64,000 bases of DNA from NCBI RefSeq assembly GCF_003609835.1, contig NZ_AP017898.1, forward strand, positions 310,001 to 374,000, read 5' to 3'. Each line of letters opens with the position of its first letter. The stretch's first letter is position 1. The notes under the pieces were generated by a model. That model did not search any database, was not told where the DNA came from, and was given only the letters and a program-made list of their open reading frames with translations. A program made the position numbers and the translations under genes. Below, in pieces: positions 16,059 to 25,248 of this stretch. The stretch comes from Sphingopyxis sp. FD7. GTDB lineage: Bacteria; Pseudomonadota; Alphaproteobacteria; Sphingomonadales; Sphingomonadaceae.

Positions 16059-17882
16059 TCAGCGCGCCCTGACGCCGAATTGGGTGGTGAGCGACACGAG
16101 CAGGCGCGGGTCGGGCCGCTCGGTCAGGAAGCCGCCGCGACCCAGCGGCACCGCGAGCGTCACGTCGAGCCGCGCGACATCGCCATAGGCGACGCGCACG
16201 CCGCCGCCCGCCGAATAGAGTTTCTGCGGATCGAGCCCGTCGAAAGCGGCATCCTCGTTCCACACCCAGGCGGCGTCGAAAAAGGCGAAGGGCTGGATCG
16301 CAAAAGCCTTGGTGTTGGCGGGGACGAACGAACCGTAGCGCGCCTCCAGCGCCACCGCGACGCCGCTGTCGCCGATCACCGTGCCGGGGTCGAAGCCGCG
16401 TCCGACGGTGAAGTTGCCGCCCGAAAACTCCTCATAGGCGAGCAAGGGATCGGCCGCCCATTGCGCGCGCGGCGCCGCCGACAGGGTGAACTGCTTGGCG
16501 GGGCGCCATTCGGCGAGCGCCTGCGCGCGGACGAGGAAGGCGTCGGGCCGTCCCTCGATGCGGGTCAGCGGCACCGCGCCGGGCAGGAAACAGGCAGCGC
16601 CGCCGGGGCCGCAATCGTCGCTCGCGCCCAGGGCATCCACGCCTTGCCGCGCTTCGAGCGAAGTGGCGAGCGACCAGCGCGGTTCACCGGCGCTATAGCC
16701 GCCGCGCCCGGCAATCGAGCCGGGATCGACCCAGCTCGCATCGGCGCGCAGATTGAAGACGCGCAGCCGGTCCCTGTTGAGCGGAATGCCCGACAGGCTG
16801 ATGTCCTGGTCGATGAAATCGAGTCCGCCGCCGATCGTCACCCGCCGCGCCTGCGTCAGCACGAGCGGGTAGGACGCGAAGAGGCTGACGATCTGCGTGT
16901 CCGACTTGATCGGCAGGCCGACGAGGTCCGGACGTGTCCAGGCATAGGTATAGCTGGCGCCGAGCCGCAGCCCTTCGCCGCCGACGCGCATCTCGTGTCC
17001 GACCTGCACGACCCTCTGCTCGTCGAAATCGGGGGTCGAATAGAAGCTCAGCGTCGTGAGGTCGCCCATGCCGGTCAATCCGGCGATGCGCGCGCGCGCA
17101 TTGGCGCCCCAGCGGCCGACATCGCGCGAGCCCAGGTTCTGGACGTTGAAGTCGAAGGTGAGGGGAGTGCGCATCACGGTGACTTCGCCGATGACTTCGC
17201 CCGGCACCTCGCCCGGCCGCAGCGTGAGTCGCGCGTCCATCCCCGGAATGTCGCGCGCGAGCAGCAGATAGCGTTCGGCATCGGCGATGTTGAACACCGG
17301 CGCATCGTCGAGTCGCGACAGATAACGCTGAAGCAACCGCTCGTTGGCACCGGCATCGCCGCGCACCTCGACGCGCGTCATCCGCGCGGCGAGAATGTCG
17401 AGCCGCACGACGCCGTCGTCGATCGTCTGCGCGGGGACGCGCGCCGCCGCCAGATAGCCTTTGGCGCGCAGCATCGTCGCCGCGCGGTCGCGGATGTCGC
17501 ACACGGCGGCGATCGGCAGTTCCTGTCCGGCGCGATCGGACCAGCTGGGCCTCAGCATCGCCGGGTCGATGCCCTCGACGGACGAAAAGTCGACGGCGCG
17601 AAGGGTGAAGCGGATGTGGGAAAATTGCGGGTCGGCAAGCGGGCATGGCGCGCGCTCGATCGCATCGTCGACCGCCAGTATCCGTTCGCCGGGCTGCGCC
17701 GCGGGCGCAAGCGGCGGGCGCTGGATTTCCTCGCGCGTGGGGATCTGCGGCGTCGCTTGCGCAAGCGCGCCGACAGGAAGCGCGGCCGCGATCAGCCCCG
17801 CCGAAACGGCCAGCGTGTTGCGGATCGCCGCGCCCCGCAGCCCGAAAATCCGATAAGCTTCCTCATCCCCCGACACGGCCAT
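16059..17882 (-). CDS. TpsB transporter, ShlB/FhaC/HecB family
   Basis: Outer-membrane Omp85-type channel that exports the adjacent TpsA. The 607-residue protein has a signal peptide (TLAVSAGLIAAALPVGALAQA), then POTRA-like segments (IRFTLRAVDFSSVEG, RAATMLRAKGYLAAARVPAQ, DILAARMTRVEVRGDAG). A 16-strand-type barrel region follows with FDFNVQNLGSRDVGRWGANAR and a VGRGFDPGTVIGDSG motif (the VRGY/F-type conserved loop). It ends in an aromatic/hydrophobic terminal strand (LVSLTTQFGVRAR). The ATG at 17882 is chosen as giving a normal signal peptide; the frame is open further upstream. Next gene is tpsA, 3 bp away. Confidence 0.9.
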   Translation of the reverse strand: MAVSGDEEAYRIFGLRGAAIRNTLAVSAGLIAAALPVGALAQATPQIPTREEIQRPPLAPAAQPGERILAVDDAIERAPCPLADPQFSHIRFTLRAVDFSSVEGIDPAMLRPSWSDRAGQELPIAAVCDIRDRAATMLRAKGYLAAARVPAQTIDDGVVRLDILAARMTRVEVRGDAGANERLLQRYLSRLDDAPVFNIADAERYLLLARDIPGMDARLTLRPGEVPGEVIGEVTVMRTPLTFDFNVQNLGSRDVGRWGANARARIAGLTGMGDLTTLSFYSTPDFDEQRVVQVGHEMRVGGEGLRLGASYTYAWTRPDLVGLPIKSDTQIVSLFASYPLVLTQARRVTIGGGLDFIDQDISLSGIPLNRDRLRVFNLRADASWVDPGSIAGRGGYSAGEPRWSLATSLEARQGVDALGASDDCGPGGAACFLPGAVPLTRIEGRPDAFLVRAQALAEWRPAKQFTLSAAPRAQWAADPLLAYEEFSGGNFTVGRGFDPGTVIGDSGVAVALEARYGSFVPANTKAFAIQPFAFFDAAWVWNEDAAFDGLDPQKLYSAGGGVRVAYGDVARLDVTLAVPLGRGGFLTERPDPRLLVSLTTQFGVRAR

Positions 17883-18021
17883 CACCACCCCTTGCGCTCG
17901 GACGCGGCGCGACGATCGCGCTGCGCCATTTCGACCGGAACTGCCGCGGTCCCGGCAGCACGATATTCGACCCAGGGATATGGTCCGCACACAACCGGCG
18001 GCCTTTCCCTGGCTGATTATC

Positions 18022-18060
18022 AGATGGATGGCGCGGCGACAATGGCCGCCCCGTCCATCT
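18022..18060. terminator. Strong hairpin between the FecR-like gene and tpsB
   Basis: Imperfect inverted repeat (AGATGGATGGCGCGGC and GCCGCCCCGTCCATCT, 14 of 16 pairs) just after the stop codon of the 18067-18831 gene and about 140 bp before tpsB. There is no T-run, so it may be a transcript-end or mRNA-processing hairpin that sets lower or separate expression of tpsBA. Function is inference. Confidence 0.4.
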
Positions 18061-18066
18061 GCGCCG

Positions 18067-18831
18067 TCATCCCTGGCCGCCTTCGGCCTCTGCCATGGTA
18101 TCGACGAGGCGGTCGAGCTGCGGCGCGCAGCCCTTCGCCATCAACATCTCGACCGAGGCTTCGGCGGTGTCGGGCACCGTCTCCATCGCCGCGAAGCGCA
18201 CCGTCACCGGCCGCGGCAAGCCTGCGCCCGACAGACGATAATCGACGCCATATTGCACCGGCAGCACGTCGGTCGGCCATTTGCGGAAATTGGCGCCGTC
18301 GACGATCGCGACAGTCGCCTTCTTGCCGCCGCTTTCGATTTCGAGCGCAGTGTCGCCTTCCATGTTGGGACGCCAGAGCAGCAGCGTGGCAGGGTCGGCG
18401 ACGCAGAAGGTGCCGCCCTGACGATAATCGAGCAGCCACAGGTTCGGCGCACGCGTTTCGGCGGGGATCGGGTCGCCCGGACCGCGCGAAAATCCGCCGC
18501 GCGAGCGGACCGTCGGCCCCTTGGCGAGCATCCGCGAGACATTGCTGCCGAGCGACTGGCTGGCCTGCACATTGCCCGTCGCGCTGAAGGTGCCGGGCCC
18601 CGACAGGGTACGCGTCCTGCCCGATTGCATCAGCACGACGCGATCGCCGGCAACGAGTGTCACGCGGTCGGACGCCTTGAGCCTGGCGCCGGTCGGATAT
18701 TTGCTCGCCGATGGGCCGGTCGAGCGGACGACCATCGACTGCGCGGCGGCGGTGCCGACCATCGCGACGGCGGCGATTGCGGCTGCGGCCGATAGGCCGA
18801 GGCGGCGCATCGGCAAGTCAGGAAAGGACAT
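18067..18831 (-). CDS. Secreted protein with FecR-like segment, unknown function
   Basis: A 254-residue protein with an N-terminal signal peptide (LGLSAAAAIAAVAMVGTAAAQS). Residues ~49-85 (ARLKASDRVTLVAGDRVVLMQSGRTRTLSGPGTF) resemble the beta-stranded core of FecR-type domains (threshold-like 'gets louder than' repeats), which is a weak similarity. The rest (WLLDYRQGGTFCVADPATLLLWRP) is not recognised. The start overlaps the end of the cyclase gene by 14 bp, so the two are co-translated. Its place between a CHASE2 cyclase and a two-partner secretion pair suggests a periplasmic part of that system. Confidence 0.7.
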   Translation of the reverse strand: MSFPDLPMRRLGLSAAAAIAAVAMVGTAAAQSMVVRSTGPSASKYPTGARLKASDRVTLVAGDRVVLMQSGRTRTLSGPGTFSATGNVQASQSLGSNVSRMLAKGPTVRSRGGFSRGPGDPIPAETRAPNLWLLDYRQGGTFCVADPATLLLWRPNMEGDTALEIESGGKKATVAIVDGANFRKWPTDVLPVQYGVDYRLSGAGLPRPVTVRFAAMETVPDTAEASVEMLMAKGCAPQLDRLVDTMAEAEGGQG

Positions 18832-20920
18832 AGCTTTCTCCTCTTTTCGTCTGGTTCAGGCGTTCGATCAGGAACTGGATGGCGGCATCCTGTCCGAATT
18901 CGTGCCGCAATGCTGTGGCCAGCGTCACAAAGGCCTGTTTATCGCCCCCGCCGTGCGCGGCGACAAGCGCGGCGACGCGCGCGCGCTGGCCGGGCGCAAG
19001 GTCGGGACGCGGGGTGAAGACGTCGACGGGCTGCGCGCGTCCGCGCAGCGTCACGCGGCCCATCGGCACCAGATCGTCGCGGCCCGATCGCGCCGCCGCC
19101 TCGGCCGAGATGAGCACGCCGGTCTTCAGGCTCTTGTTCGCGGCCTCGAGCCTTGAAGCGGTGTTCATGCTGTCGCCGAGCGCGGTATATTGAATGCGAC
19201 CTTCGCCGCCGAAATTGCCGACGATCGCGTCGCCGACGTGCAGACCGACGCGCGTCATCCCGATCGCCGGAATATCCTCGGTGGCAAGGTCGACGCGGAA
19301 TGTCTCGCCCGCCTGATACATGGCGAGCGCCGCCGCCGCCGCCTTTTCGCCATCGTCGGGGCGGCTGATCGGCGCCCCCCAGAAAGCGACCACCGCATCG
19401 CCGACGAACTTGTCGATCGTGCCGCCATGATCCAGCACGATGTCCGACAGACGGTCGAGATATTCGTTGAGCAGCCGCGCGACGGTTTCCGGCGTCACCG
19501 CATGGCTCAATTTGGTGAAGCCTTCGAGGTCGGTAAAGACGCAGAAGATGTTGCGCCGTTCGCCGTGGAGCGAAAGCTGATCGGGGTCGCGCATGATCTG
19601 CGCCGCAACGTCGGCGGGCAGATATTTGCCGAGCGCCGATTGCGCGAAGGCGCGCTGGCGCGACCCGATCGTGCGCGCGGCGGTGCCGACCGCCGCATAG
19701 CCGAAAAGCCAGCCGACGGCCCAGCCGAAGGTCGGCAGCGTCGTCGTGTCGACCCCGCGCCCTTGCAACCAAAAGGGAAAGGCGATGAAAAAGGCCATCT
19801 GACCGAGGAAGGCGAGCGCCACCCAGCGCGCGCGCAGGTCGATCAGGCTGGTCAGTCCGCCCGCGAGCACGATGAGCAGCGCGAGCACCCATAATGTCGG
19901 CCCCGCGAGCGGCCGCGCCCATGCCTTGTCGAGCTGCTGCGCGAGCATATGCGCGTGGACTTCGAGCCCGATCATCGTTTCATGCTGGCCGGTGATCGCG
20001 TCGGGAAAGCGGCTGAGTGGCGTGTTGAACTGGTCATTGTCGATGATGTCGCCGCCGATCAGCACATAGCGATCCTTCACCAGCTCGGAAAAGCCCGCGC
20101 GCATGTCGGCGTCCATCGGCAGCGCGAAGCTGTCGATGGGGATGTTCGCGAACACCGGCTCGACCTGACCCTCGCCAGCGCGCGCGGGGACGAGGAAGCG
20201 GATCGCGCCCCTGTAATCGGCGTGCGCCGGATCGACCGGGGCCATCGCATTGGCCATGAGCGGCGGCAACCCCGGCGGCCGGTCGGGCCAGCGGCGGATC
20301 ACGCTGTCGTCGTCGGTGTGGAACAATACGCTGGTCGGCCTGGTCCTTGCGGTCGCGACGTCGGCGATAAAGGCTTCGAGAAACTTCTGCTGTTCGTAAA
20401 AGATGGTGTTCGGGTTGCTCGCCTGTTCGGCATAGGCGAGCCAGGTCGGCGTCTGCATCGCGCGCAATTGCGCTTTCAGCGCTTCGTCGTCGGGGCGCGG
20501 CGAATCGAAGGCGATGTCGATGCCGATCGCCCTGGCCCCCATCTGGTCGATATTGGCCAGCGCGGCGGTGAGCAGCGAGCGATCGAGCGGCGAGCGGATG
20601 CCGGTGTTGAACAGCGTTTCGTCATTATAGGTGACGAGCACAATGCGCGGATCCTGCCGGACCTTGGGCGCCATCAAGGTCGCGCGTGCGTCGTAAAGGG
20701 CGCGTTCGGCGGCGTCGATCAGCGGCATCTGCCAGCTGAAACGCGCGATCAGGACGGCGACGAACAGGAAGAGGACCGTCGCCGCCATGCGCGACGGGCC
20801 GAGCTGCATGACGAGGCGGCGGATGCGCTTGCCGAGCGGCACCGCGGGTGGCCGCCCGGTCGCTTCGTCGGACGGCGCGACCGTTGCTGCCGCACGGGCG
20901 GGGGGTTCGGGCGCGTTCAT
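18818..20920 (-). CDS. CHASE2 domain adenylate/guanylate cyclase
   Basis: A 700-residue membrane receptor cyclase. One membrane helix (~45-62) precedes a periplasmic CHASE2 domain (~65-330; YDARATLMAPKVRQDPRIVLVTYNDETL, AIGIDIAFDSPRPDD, DRYVLIGGDIIDNDQF). Three membrane helices follow (~343-412), then a class III cyclase domain (~455-640; FTDLEGFTKLSH with the metal Asp, DKFVGDAVVAFWGAP with the second Asp, LGDSMNTASRLEAANK with the transition-state Asn/Arg). It should make cAMP or cGMP in response to a periplasmic signal. The gene lies 4 bp after the CHAT gene and overlaps the next one by 14 bp, so it is part of the operon. Confidence 0.92.
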   Translation of the reverse strand: MNAPEPPARAAATVAPSDEATGRPPAVPLGKRIRRLVMQLGPSRMAATVLFLFVAVLIARFSWQMPLIDAAERALYDARATLMAPKVRQDPRIVLVTYNDETLFNTGIRSPLDRSLLTAALANIDQMGARAIGIDIAFDSPRPDDEALKAQLRAMQTPTWLAYAEQASNPNTIFYEQQKFLEAFIADVATARTRPTSVLFHTDDDSVIRRWPDRPPGLPPLMANAMAPVDPAHADYRGAIRFLVPARAGEGQVEPVFANIPIDSFALPMDADMRAGFSELVKDRYVLIGGDIIDNDQFNTPLSRFPDAITGQHETMIGLEVHAHMLAQQLDKAWARPLAGPTLWVLALLIVLAGGLTSLIDLRARWVALAFLGQMAFFIAFPFWLQGRGVDTTTLPTFGWAVGWLFGYAAVGTAARTIGSRQRAFAQSALGKYLPADVAAQIMRDPDQLSLHGERRNIFCVFTDLEGFTKLSHAVTPETVARLLNEYLDRLSDIVLDHGGTIDKFVGDAVVAFWGAPISRPDDGEKAAAAALAMYQAGETFRVDLATEDIPAIGMTRVGLHVGDAIVGNFGGEGRIQYTALGDSMNTASRLEAANKSLKTGVLISAEAAARSGRDDLVPMGRVTLRGRAQPVDVFTPRPDLAPGQRARVAALVAAHGGGDKQAFVTLATALRHEFGQDAAIQFLIERLNQTKRGESYVLS

Positions 20921-20924
20921 CGGA

Positions 20925-23900
20925 TCAGCGCGCGGCGCGGCCGACCGCCTGTCCCTGCTGCGCCGTTTGCGCGCTGCGCAGCAGTGGCTGCGCGCCGTCG
21001 CCGATGATTGCGAAGCCTGCCCAATAATAGGGATGCGACGTTCGTTGGTCGTCCATCAGCCTAAGCTGCGTGTTCCACAGCGCATCGGCGATGCTGGCGC
21101 CTTCGCCAGCGCCGAACAATCCGCCGATCAGGCGCGTCGTCGCGTCGAAATCGTCGGGGGCCGGCCAGTGGCTCGCGATCACCGAACGGCCGCCCGCGCC
21201 GATGAAGCTGCGCACCAGCCCGTCGAGGGCATTGCCGCCGCCCGAAAGCCCTGCTTCGCGCGTCGCGGCCACGCTCGCCGCGCCCGCCGTATCGCACGCC
21301 GAAAGGATGACGAGGTCGGCGTCGATCTTGAGATCGAAGATTTCCTGAAAGGTCAGCAGACCGTCCGAATCCTGTCCGCCGAACGAGGTCACGAGCGCGG
21401 GGCGCGCGGGGCAGGCGGGGCGCGGCGCGGTGACCAGCCCGTGCGTCGCGAAATGGATGATGCGATAGTCCGCAAGGTCGGCGCGCGTCTTGACCGCCGT
21501 ATCGGTAAAGGCGCCGCCGGTGAGCAAGGCGCCCGCTGCGGCGCCCATCGCGTTGCGCGCGGTGACCAGCTCGTCGGCGGAAATCGGCCGCGCCCATTGC
21601 GAGGCGTCCCACAGGCAATCGCTGTCCATGCCGCCCACCGCGCCGCGCGTGCCGAGCGAGGGCAGCCGGTCGCCCAGCGGCAGATTCTCGCCCAGTCCGA
21701 AATACTGGTTTGTCGCTCGTGACGGCGCCGCCTGCCGCGCGTTGCGGAACGCGAGCGCGGAAACGGCGGTGCTGGGCCGGCTGGTGCGACCGAGCCAGGC
21801 GATCTGGCGCATGTCGAACGGATCGGCATCGGGGTCGAGCACGCGCTGCTCATAGGCGGCCAGCCCCGTATCGGCGGTGATGAGCAGGTTGACCGGCAGC
21901 CGCAGCATCGCGCCGTCGGGCTCAAAGATCAGGTGCGGCACCGCGGGCAGTCGTGCGGCGACCGGCCCGAACAGCTGGCCATAGAGGCGATGCGCGGTCG
22001 CGGCGTCGAAGGGATAGGTGACGCGGCGACCGTTTTCGACGATCGAAATCGTCGCGCGGATCGCGTCGACCGCGCGTTCGAGGTCGGCGGCGCCGATGTC
22101 CGATTTCCAGAGCTTTGCACCGCCCGGCTCGATGAGCATCGCATAAACGCTGTCGCCGACGACGAGCATCTTCAGATAGGCTTCGTCGCCGCGCAGCACC
22201 GCCTGCAATTCGGCCAGATCAAGCTTCCCCGGCGCGACGACGCGATATTGCGGAAAGGCCGACAGGCGGGCGATCGTTTCGGCCTGCTGGAACGCCAGAT
22301 TGTCGATCTGGGTGCGGATGTCGGCGCGCAGCGCGGCGATGTCGGCCGATTGCGGGAGCTGCGCGAGCCGCGCATCCTCGATCCGCGCGCGTTCGATGTC
22401 GCGGTTCAGCGTCGTTGCCTGGCGAAACAGGCGCGCGCCCTCGTCGCTACCGCTCGACAATTCGCGCGCGAGCACCGCCTGTGTGTCGGCGACGCCGGGA
22501 CGGATCTGGAGCTGGCTGGCGACGAAGAAATCCTGCACCGCGGCGGGGTCGCTCGCGGCGCGCGCGGCGAGCAGCCGGTAATAGGGGGCCATCATATTCG
22601 CCATGCCCGCGGTCGAGCGTTGCGATTCGGCCAGCGCGGTCACGATCTCGCGATAAATGCCCATCGCTTTGTCGTCCTGCTCATGCCGGGTAAGGAAGGC
22701 GGCATAGCGCGCGCGCGCCGAGGCGAGGGCAGTGGTTTCGGGATATTCCACCGCGAGCAGTGCGACCGCCTCGCCGAAGCGCGCGTCGGCGCCGTCGATG
22801 TCGCCCAGCGCTTCTTCTGCAAGGGCGAGTTCGCCAAGCATCTGCGAACGCAGCCGGATGATCGAGGTGACGCGGCCTTCGCGCACCGCCAGAGCGTCCG
22901 CCAGCCCCCGGATCTGCGCGGCCCTGGCCGCGTCGGGGTTGCCGCGCAGCCGCTCGACGGTGCCGAGCAGGTGGACCGCCTGCGCGTCGATGATCTGCGC
23001 GCGTTCGATCGGCGACAGCCGTTCGCGTTCGCCCGCCTGCACCAACCGGGCGTCGCCGCCGCTGTTGACACCGGCAACGATCGCAGGCGCCAGCGTCACC
23101 GCTCCGTCGGCGACCGTCACGCCCGTGGCGAGCGGCGGGATTGGCGTTTGCAGCCGCGCCGCAGCGCCATCGAAATCGCGCTGGTTGAGCGCGTGGATCG
23201 CCCGGAAATTGCGGCGGAGGCGCAGCTGGACGGGATCGCTCGTCGGGAGCGCCTCGACCTCGGCAAACAGGCGCTCGGCCTCGGCAAACTCGCCAAGGTT
23301 CGAGCGTTGTAGCGCGCGGTTGAGCGTGAATTCGGTAGGGTCGACTCCAACCGTTGCCTGGTCTTCGAGCGCGCGCCGCGACAGCGCTTCGAAAAACTCG
23401 GCCGCCTCGGCATAATCGCCGCTATGGTTGCGGCGGTATCCTTCGGCGAGCGCCTTGTCGATGTCGATGGCGCCCGCAAGTGTGCGGGCAAAGCCGTCGT
23501 TGCCACCGACCGAGGTGGTCGCGACACGAATCACGCCGGGGACGACGCGGCGCTGTCGCACCGATTCGAGCGCGATGTCGAGCGCATCGGCATAGGCCTC
23601 CAACCCTTCGGCGGTGTAGACATTGGCGCCGTCGGTCTCGATCCGCGTCGTCCACGCAGCGTCGCTGTCACGCAGCGTGCAGCGCGCGTCGGTGGTGCAG
23701 GTCACGCGACCCGAGCGCGCGCTCTCGATGCGGGCGCGGGCGTCGTCGGCCCCTGTGCGCAGAACCCGGATCGTGCCGACAGGCTGGCTCGCGTCGCGGC
23801 AGACGACCATCCATGCCCGGTCGAACATGCCTGCGACGACCGGGTCGCGCACCGTCGCCTGCACCTCGCAAAGCGCACCACCCTCAGACCCGATCGAAAA

Positions 23901-24008
23901 ACTGTCGCGCAGCGTCGGATCGCCACCCCGCGCCAGCGCGCCGGTCGGCGCCGTCAGGGCAACCGCCGCCAGGGCGGACATCCAATGCGGAACTCGAACG
24001 GTCATCAC
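20925..24008 (-). CDS. TPR-CHAT domain caspase-like protein, secreted
   Basis: A 1027-residue protein with an N-terminal signal peptide (MSALAAVALTAPTGALA). A TPR-like helical middle (~185-560; YRRNHSGDYAEAAEFFEAL, LQRSNLGEFAEAERLFAEV) and a C-terminal CHAT domain (~640-1010) follow. The caspase-type dyad is present: His856 in IIHFATHG and Cys905 in VILSACDTAG, plus the SFIGAGGRSVIASHW block. CHAT proteases are cysteine peptidases often used in regulated cleavage. Export to the periplasm is unusual compared with defence CHAT proteins. It is the first gene of the minus-strand CHAT-cyclase-FecR-like-TpsB-TpsA cluster and is followed 4 bp later by the cyclase. Confidence 0.9.
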   Translation of the reverse strand: MMTVRVPHWMSALAAVALTAPTGALARGGDPTLRDSFSIGSEGGALCEVQATVRDPVVAGMFDRAWMVVCRDASQPVGTIRVLRTGADDARARIESARSGRVTCTTDARCTLRDSDAAWTTRIETDGANVYTAEGLEAYADALDIALESVRQRRVVPGVIRVATTSVGGNDGFARTLAGAIDIDKALAEGYRRNHSGDYAEAAEFFEALSRRALEDQATVGVDPTEFTLNRALQRSNLGEFAEAERLFAEVEALPTSDPVQLRLRRNFRAIHALNQRDFDGAAARLQTPIPPLATGVTVADGAVTLAPAIVAGVNSGGDARLVQAGERERLSPIERAQIIDAQAVHLLGTVERLRGNPDAARAAQIRGLADALAVREGRVTSIIRLRSQMLGELALAEEALGDIDGADARFGEAVALLAVEYPETTALASARARYAAFLTRHEQDDKAMGIYREIVTALAESQRSTAGMANMMAPYYRLLAARAASDPAAVQDFFVASQLQIRPGVADTQAVLARELSSGSDEGARLFRQATTLNRDIERARIEDARLAQLPQSADIAALRADIRTQIDNLAFQQAETIARLSAFPQYRVVAPGKLDLAELQAVLRGDEAYLKMLVVGDSVYAMLIEPGGAKLWKSDIGAADLERAVDAIRATISIVENGRRVTYPFDAATAHRLYGQLFGPVAARLPAVPHLIFEPDGAMLRLPVNLLITADTGLAAYEQRVLDPDADPFDMRQIAWLGRTSRPSTAVSALAFRNARQAAPSRATNQYFGLGENLPLGDRLPSLGTRGAVGGMDSDCLWDASQWARPISADELVTARNAMGAAAGALLTGGAFTDTAVKTRADLADYRIIHFATHGLVTAPRPACPARPALVTSFGGQDSDGLLTFQEIFDLKIDADLVILSACDTAGAASVAATREAGLSGGGNALDGLVRSFIGAGGRSVIASHWPAPDDFDATTRLIGGLFGAGEGASIADALWNTQLRLMDDQRTSHPYYWAGFAIIGDGAQPLLRSAQTAQQGQAVGRAAR

Positions 24009-24227
24009 AATCCCCCAAACACAGGCCTTCCGGCGCGCTGGCCCCGGTGCGCCGCTCCGGCGCTATTTCGGCGCGGCGCAGGCATCATTGCTGTGGTGCG
24101 ACCCATTCCCTGCCGAAAACCCTAAACCCTTCGCATCCGAAAGGGAAGTGATCTGCCGCACAGCTCGCTTGCGCCGGGAAGGCGAGCCACCTATCTGCAA
24201 GAACAGGGCTCAACCGGCGAGGACAAG

Positions 24228-24554
24228 ATGACCACATTCGACGATCGTGAACGGGCATTTGAAACGCAATTTGCACGCGACCAGGAGGTGCAGTTCCGCA
24301 TCATCGCGCGCCGCAACCGGCTGCTCGGCGAATGGGCCGCCGAACGCATGGGGCTGACCCCCGAAGAGACCGACGCCTATGCCAAGGCCGTGGTGCAGGC
24401 CGATTTCGAGGAAGCGGGCGACGAGGATGTCATCCGCAAGCTCGCGGGCGACCTGACCGCCGCGGACGTCGAGATCAGCGATGCGGAGATACGCGCGATG
24501 TTGAACGACAAAACCGCCGAGGCGCGCCGCCAGTTCATCGACAGCGAGAATTGA
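24228..24554 (+). CDS. F1-ATPase inhibitor zeta subunit (DUF1476)
   Basis: The 108-residue product MTTFDDRERAFETQFARDQEVQFRIIARRNRLLG... matches the DUF1476 family, shown in Paracoccus to be the zeta inhibitor that blocks ATP hydrolysis by F1. The N-terminal inhibitory helix (residues 1-25) and the four-helix remainder (WAAERMGLTPEETDAYAKAVVQADFEEAGDEDVIRKL) are both present. It begins a short plus-strand group with bolA and grxD and diverges from the CHAT operon across 219 bp. Confidence 0.88.
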   Translation: MTTFDDRERAFETQFARDQEVQFRIIARRNRLLGEWAAERMGLTPEETDAYAKAVVQADFEEAGDEDVIRKLAGDLTAADVEISDAEIRAMLNDKTAEARRQFIDSEN

Positions 24555-24564
24555 GGCCTTTGCA

Positions 24565-24798
24565 ATGGGTATGCGCGAGGACGAATTGAAGGCGATGATC
24601 GAGGCGGCGTTTCCGGGCGCTATCGTGACAATCACCGACCTCGCGGGTGACAACGACCATTATGCCGCCCATGTCGTCAGCGAATCCTTTCGCGGGATGA
24701 GCCGCGTCGCGCAGCACAAGGCGGTCTATGCCGCGCTCGGCGGACGCATGGGCGGCGAACTTCATGCCTTGCAATTGACCACTGCCGTCCCTTCATAG
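24565..24798 (+). CDS. BolA family protein
   Basis: The 77-residue product has the BolA/IbaG fold signature: DELKAMIEAAFPGAIVTITDLAGDNDHYAAHVVSESFRGMSRVAQHKAVYAAL. The invariant histidine in HYAAHV, expected to ligate a shared Fe-S cluster, is present. It is encoded directly before a monothiol glutaredoxin, the usual partner of BolA proteins in Fe-S cluster trafficking. GAGG is found 8 bp before the ATG at 24565. Confidence 0.9.
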   Translation: MGMREDELKAMIEAAFPGAIVTITDLAGDNDHYAAHVVSESFRGMSRVAQHKAVYAALGGRMGGELHALQLTTAVPS

Positions 24799-24847
24799 GG
24801 ACAAGCCGCGAAACCTAATCGGCGCCCTCGCGCCCCGGAGACTGACC

Positions 24848-25180
24848 ATGAGCGATCCCGCCATCCACGACCGCATTGCCAAGCTGGTTGCCGAGCATCC
24901 CGTGCTGCTTTTCATGAAGGGCACGCCGCTGTTTCCGCAGTGCGGCTTTTCGTCGCGCGCGATCGCGATGCTCGATCGGCTGGGTATCGAATATGAAACG
25001 GTCGATGTGCTGCAGGACATGGAAATCCGGCAGGGAATCAAGGAGTTTTCGGACTGGCCGACCATCCCCCAGCTTTATGTGAAGGGTGAGTTTGTCGGCG
25101 GCAGCGACATCATGATGGAAATGTGGGAAGCAGGCGAGCTTCACGCGCTGATGGACGGCATCCCGACACGCGCGCAATAG
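24848..25180 (+). CDS. grxD: Monothiol glutaredoxin, Grx4 family
   Basis: The 110-residue protein carries the CGFS active-site motif (PLFPQCGFSSRA), the conserved Lys in FMKGTP and the glutathione-binding DWPTIPQLYVKGEFVGGSDI block. Grx4-type proteins bind a [2Fe-2S] cluster with glutathione and transfer it, commonly with BolA proteins. It follows the bolA gene by 49 bp on the same strand, which fits a joint role in Fe-S homeostasis. Confidence 0.94.
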   Translation: MSDPAIHDRIAKLVAEHPVLLFMKGTPLFPQCGFSSRAIAMLDRLGIEYETVDVLQDMEIRQGIKEFSDWPTIPQLYVKGEFVGGSDIMMEMWEAGELHALMDGIPTRAQ

Positions 25181-25248
25181 CGCGGACGGCCGCTTCCAAT
25201 ATGATGGGCCGGTGACGCGACACCGGCCCAGCGCGTTTCAGCCTGCGC

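Noticed and set aside
11073..18587. 2504-codon open frame on the plus strand opposite tpsA/tpsB
   Set aside because: It is a shadow frame produced by codon bias in GC-rich DNA; its Arg/Ala/Asp-rich translation lacks any motif, and the minus strand has clear secretion proteins.
24009..24227. Small RNA or gene in the gap between the CHAT gene and the zeta inhibitor gene
   Set aside because: No terminator, hairpin pair or conserved frame is visible; it is treated as a divergent promoter region.
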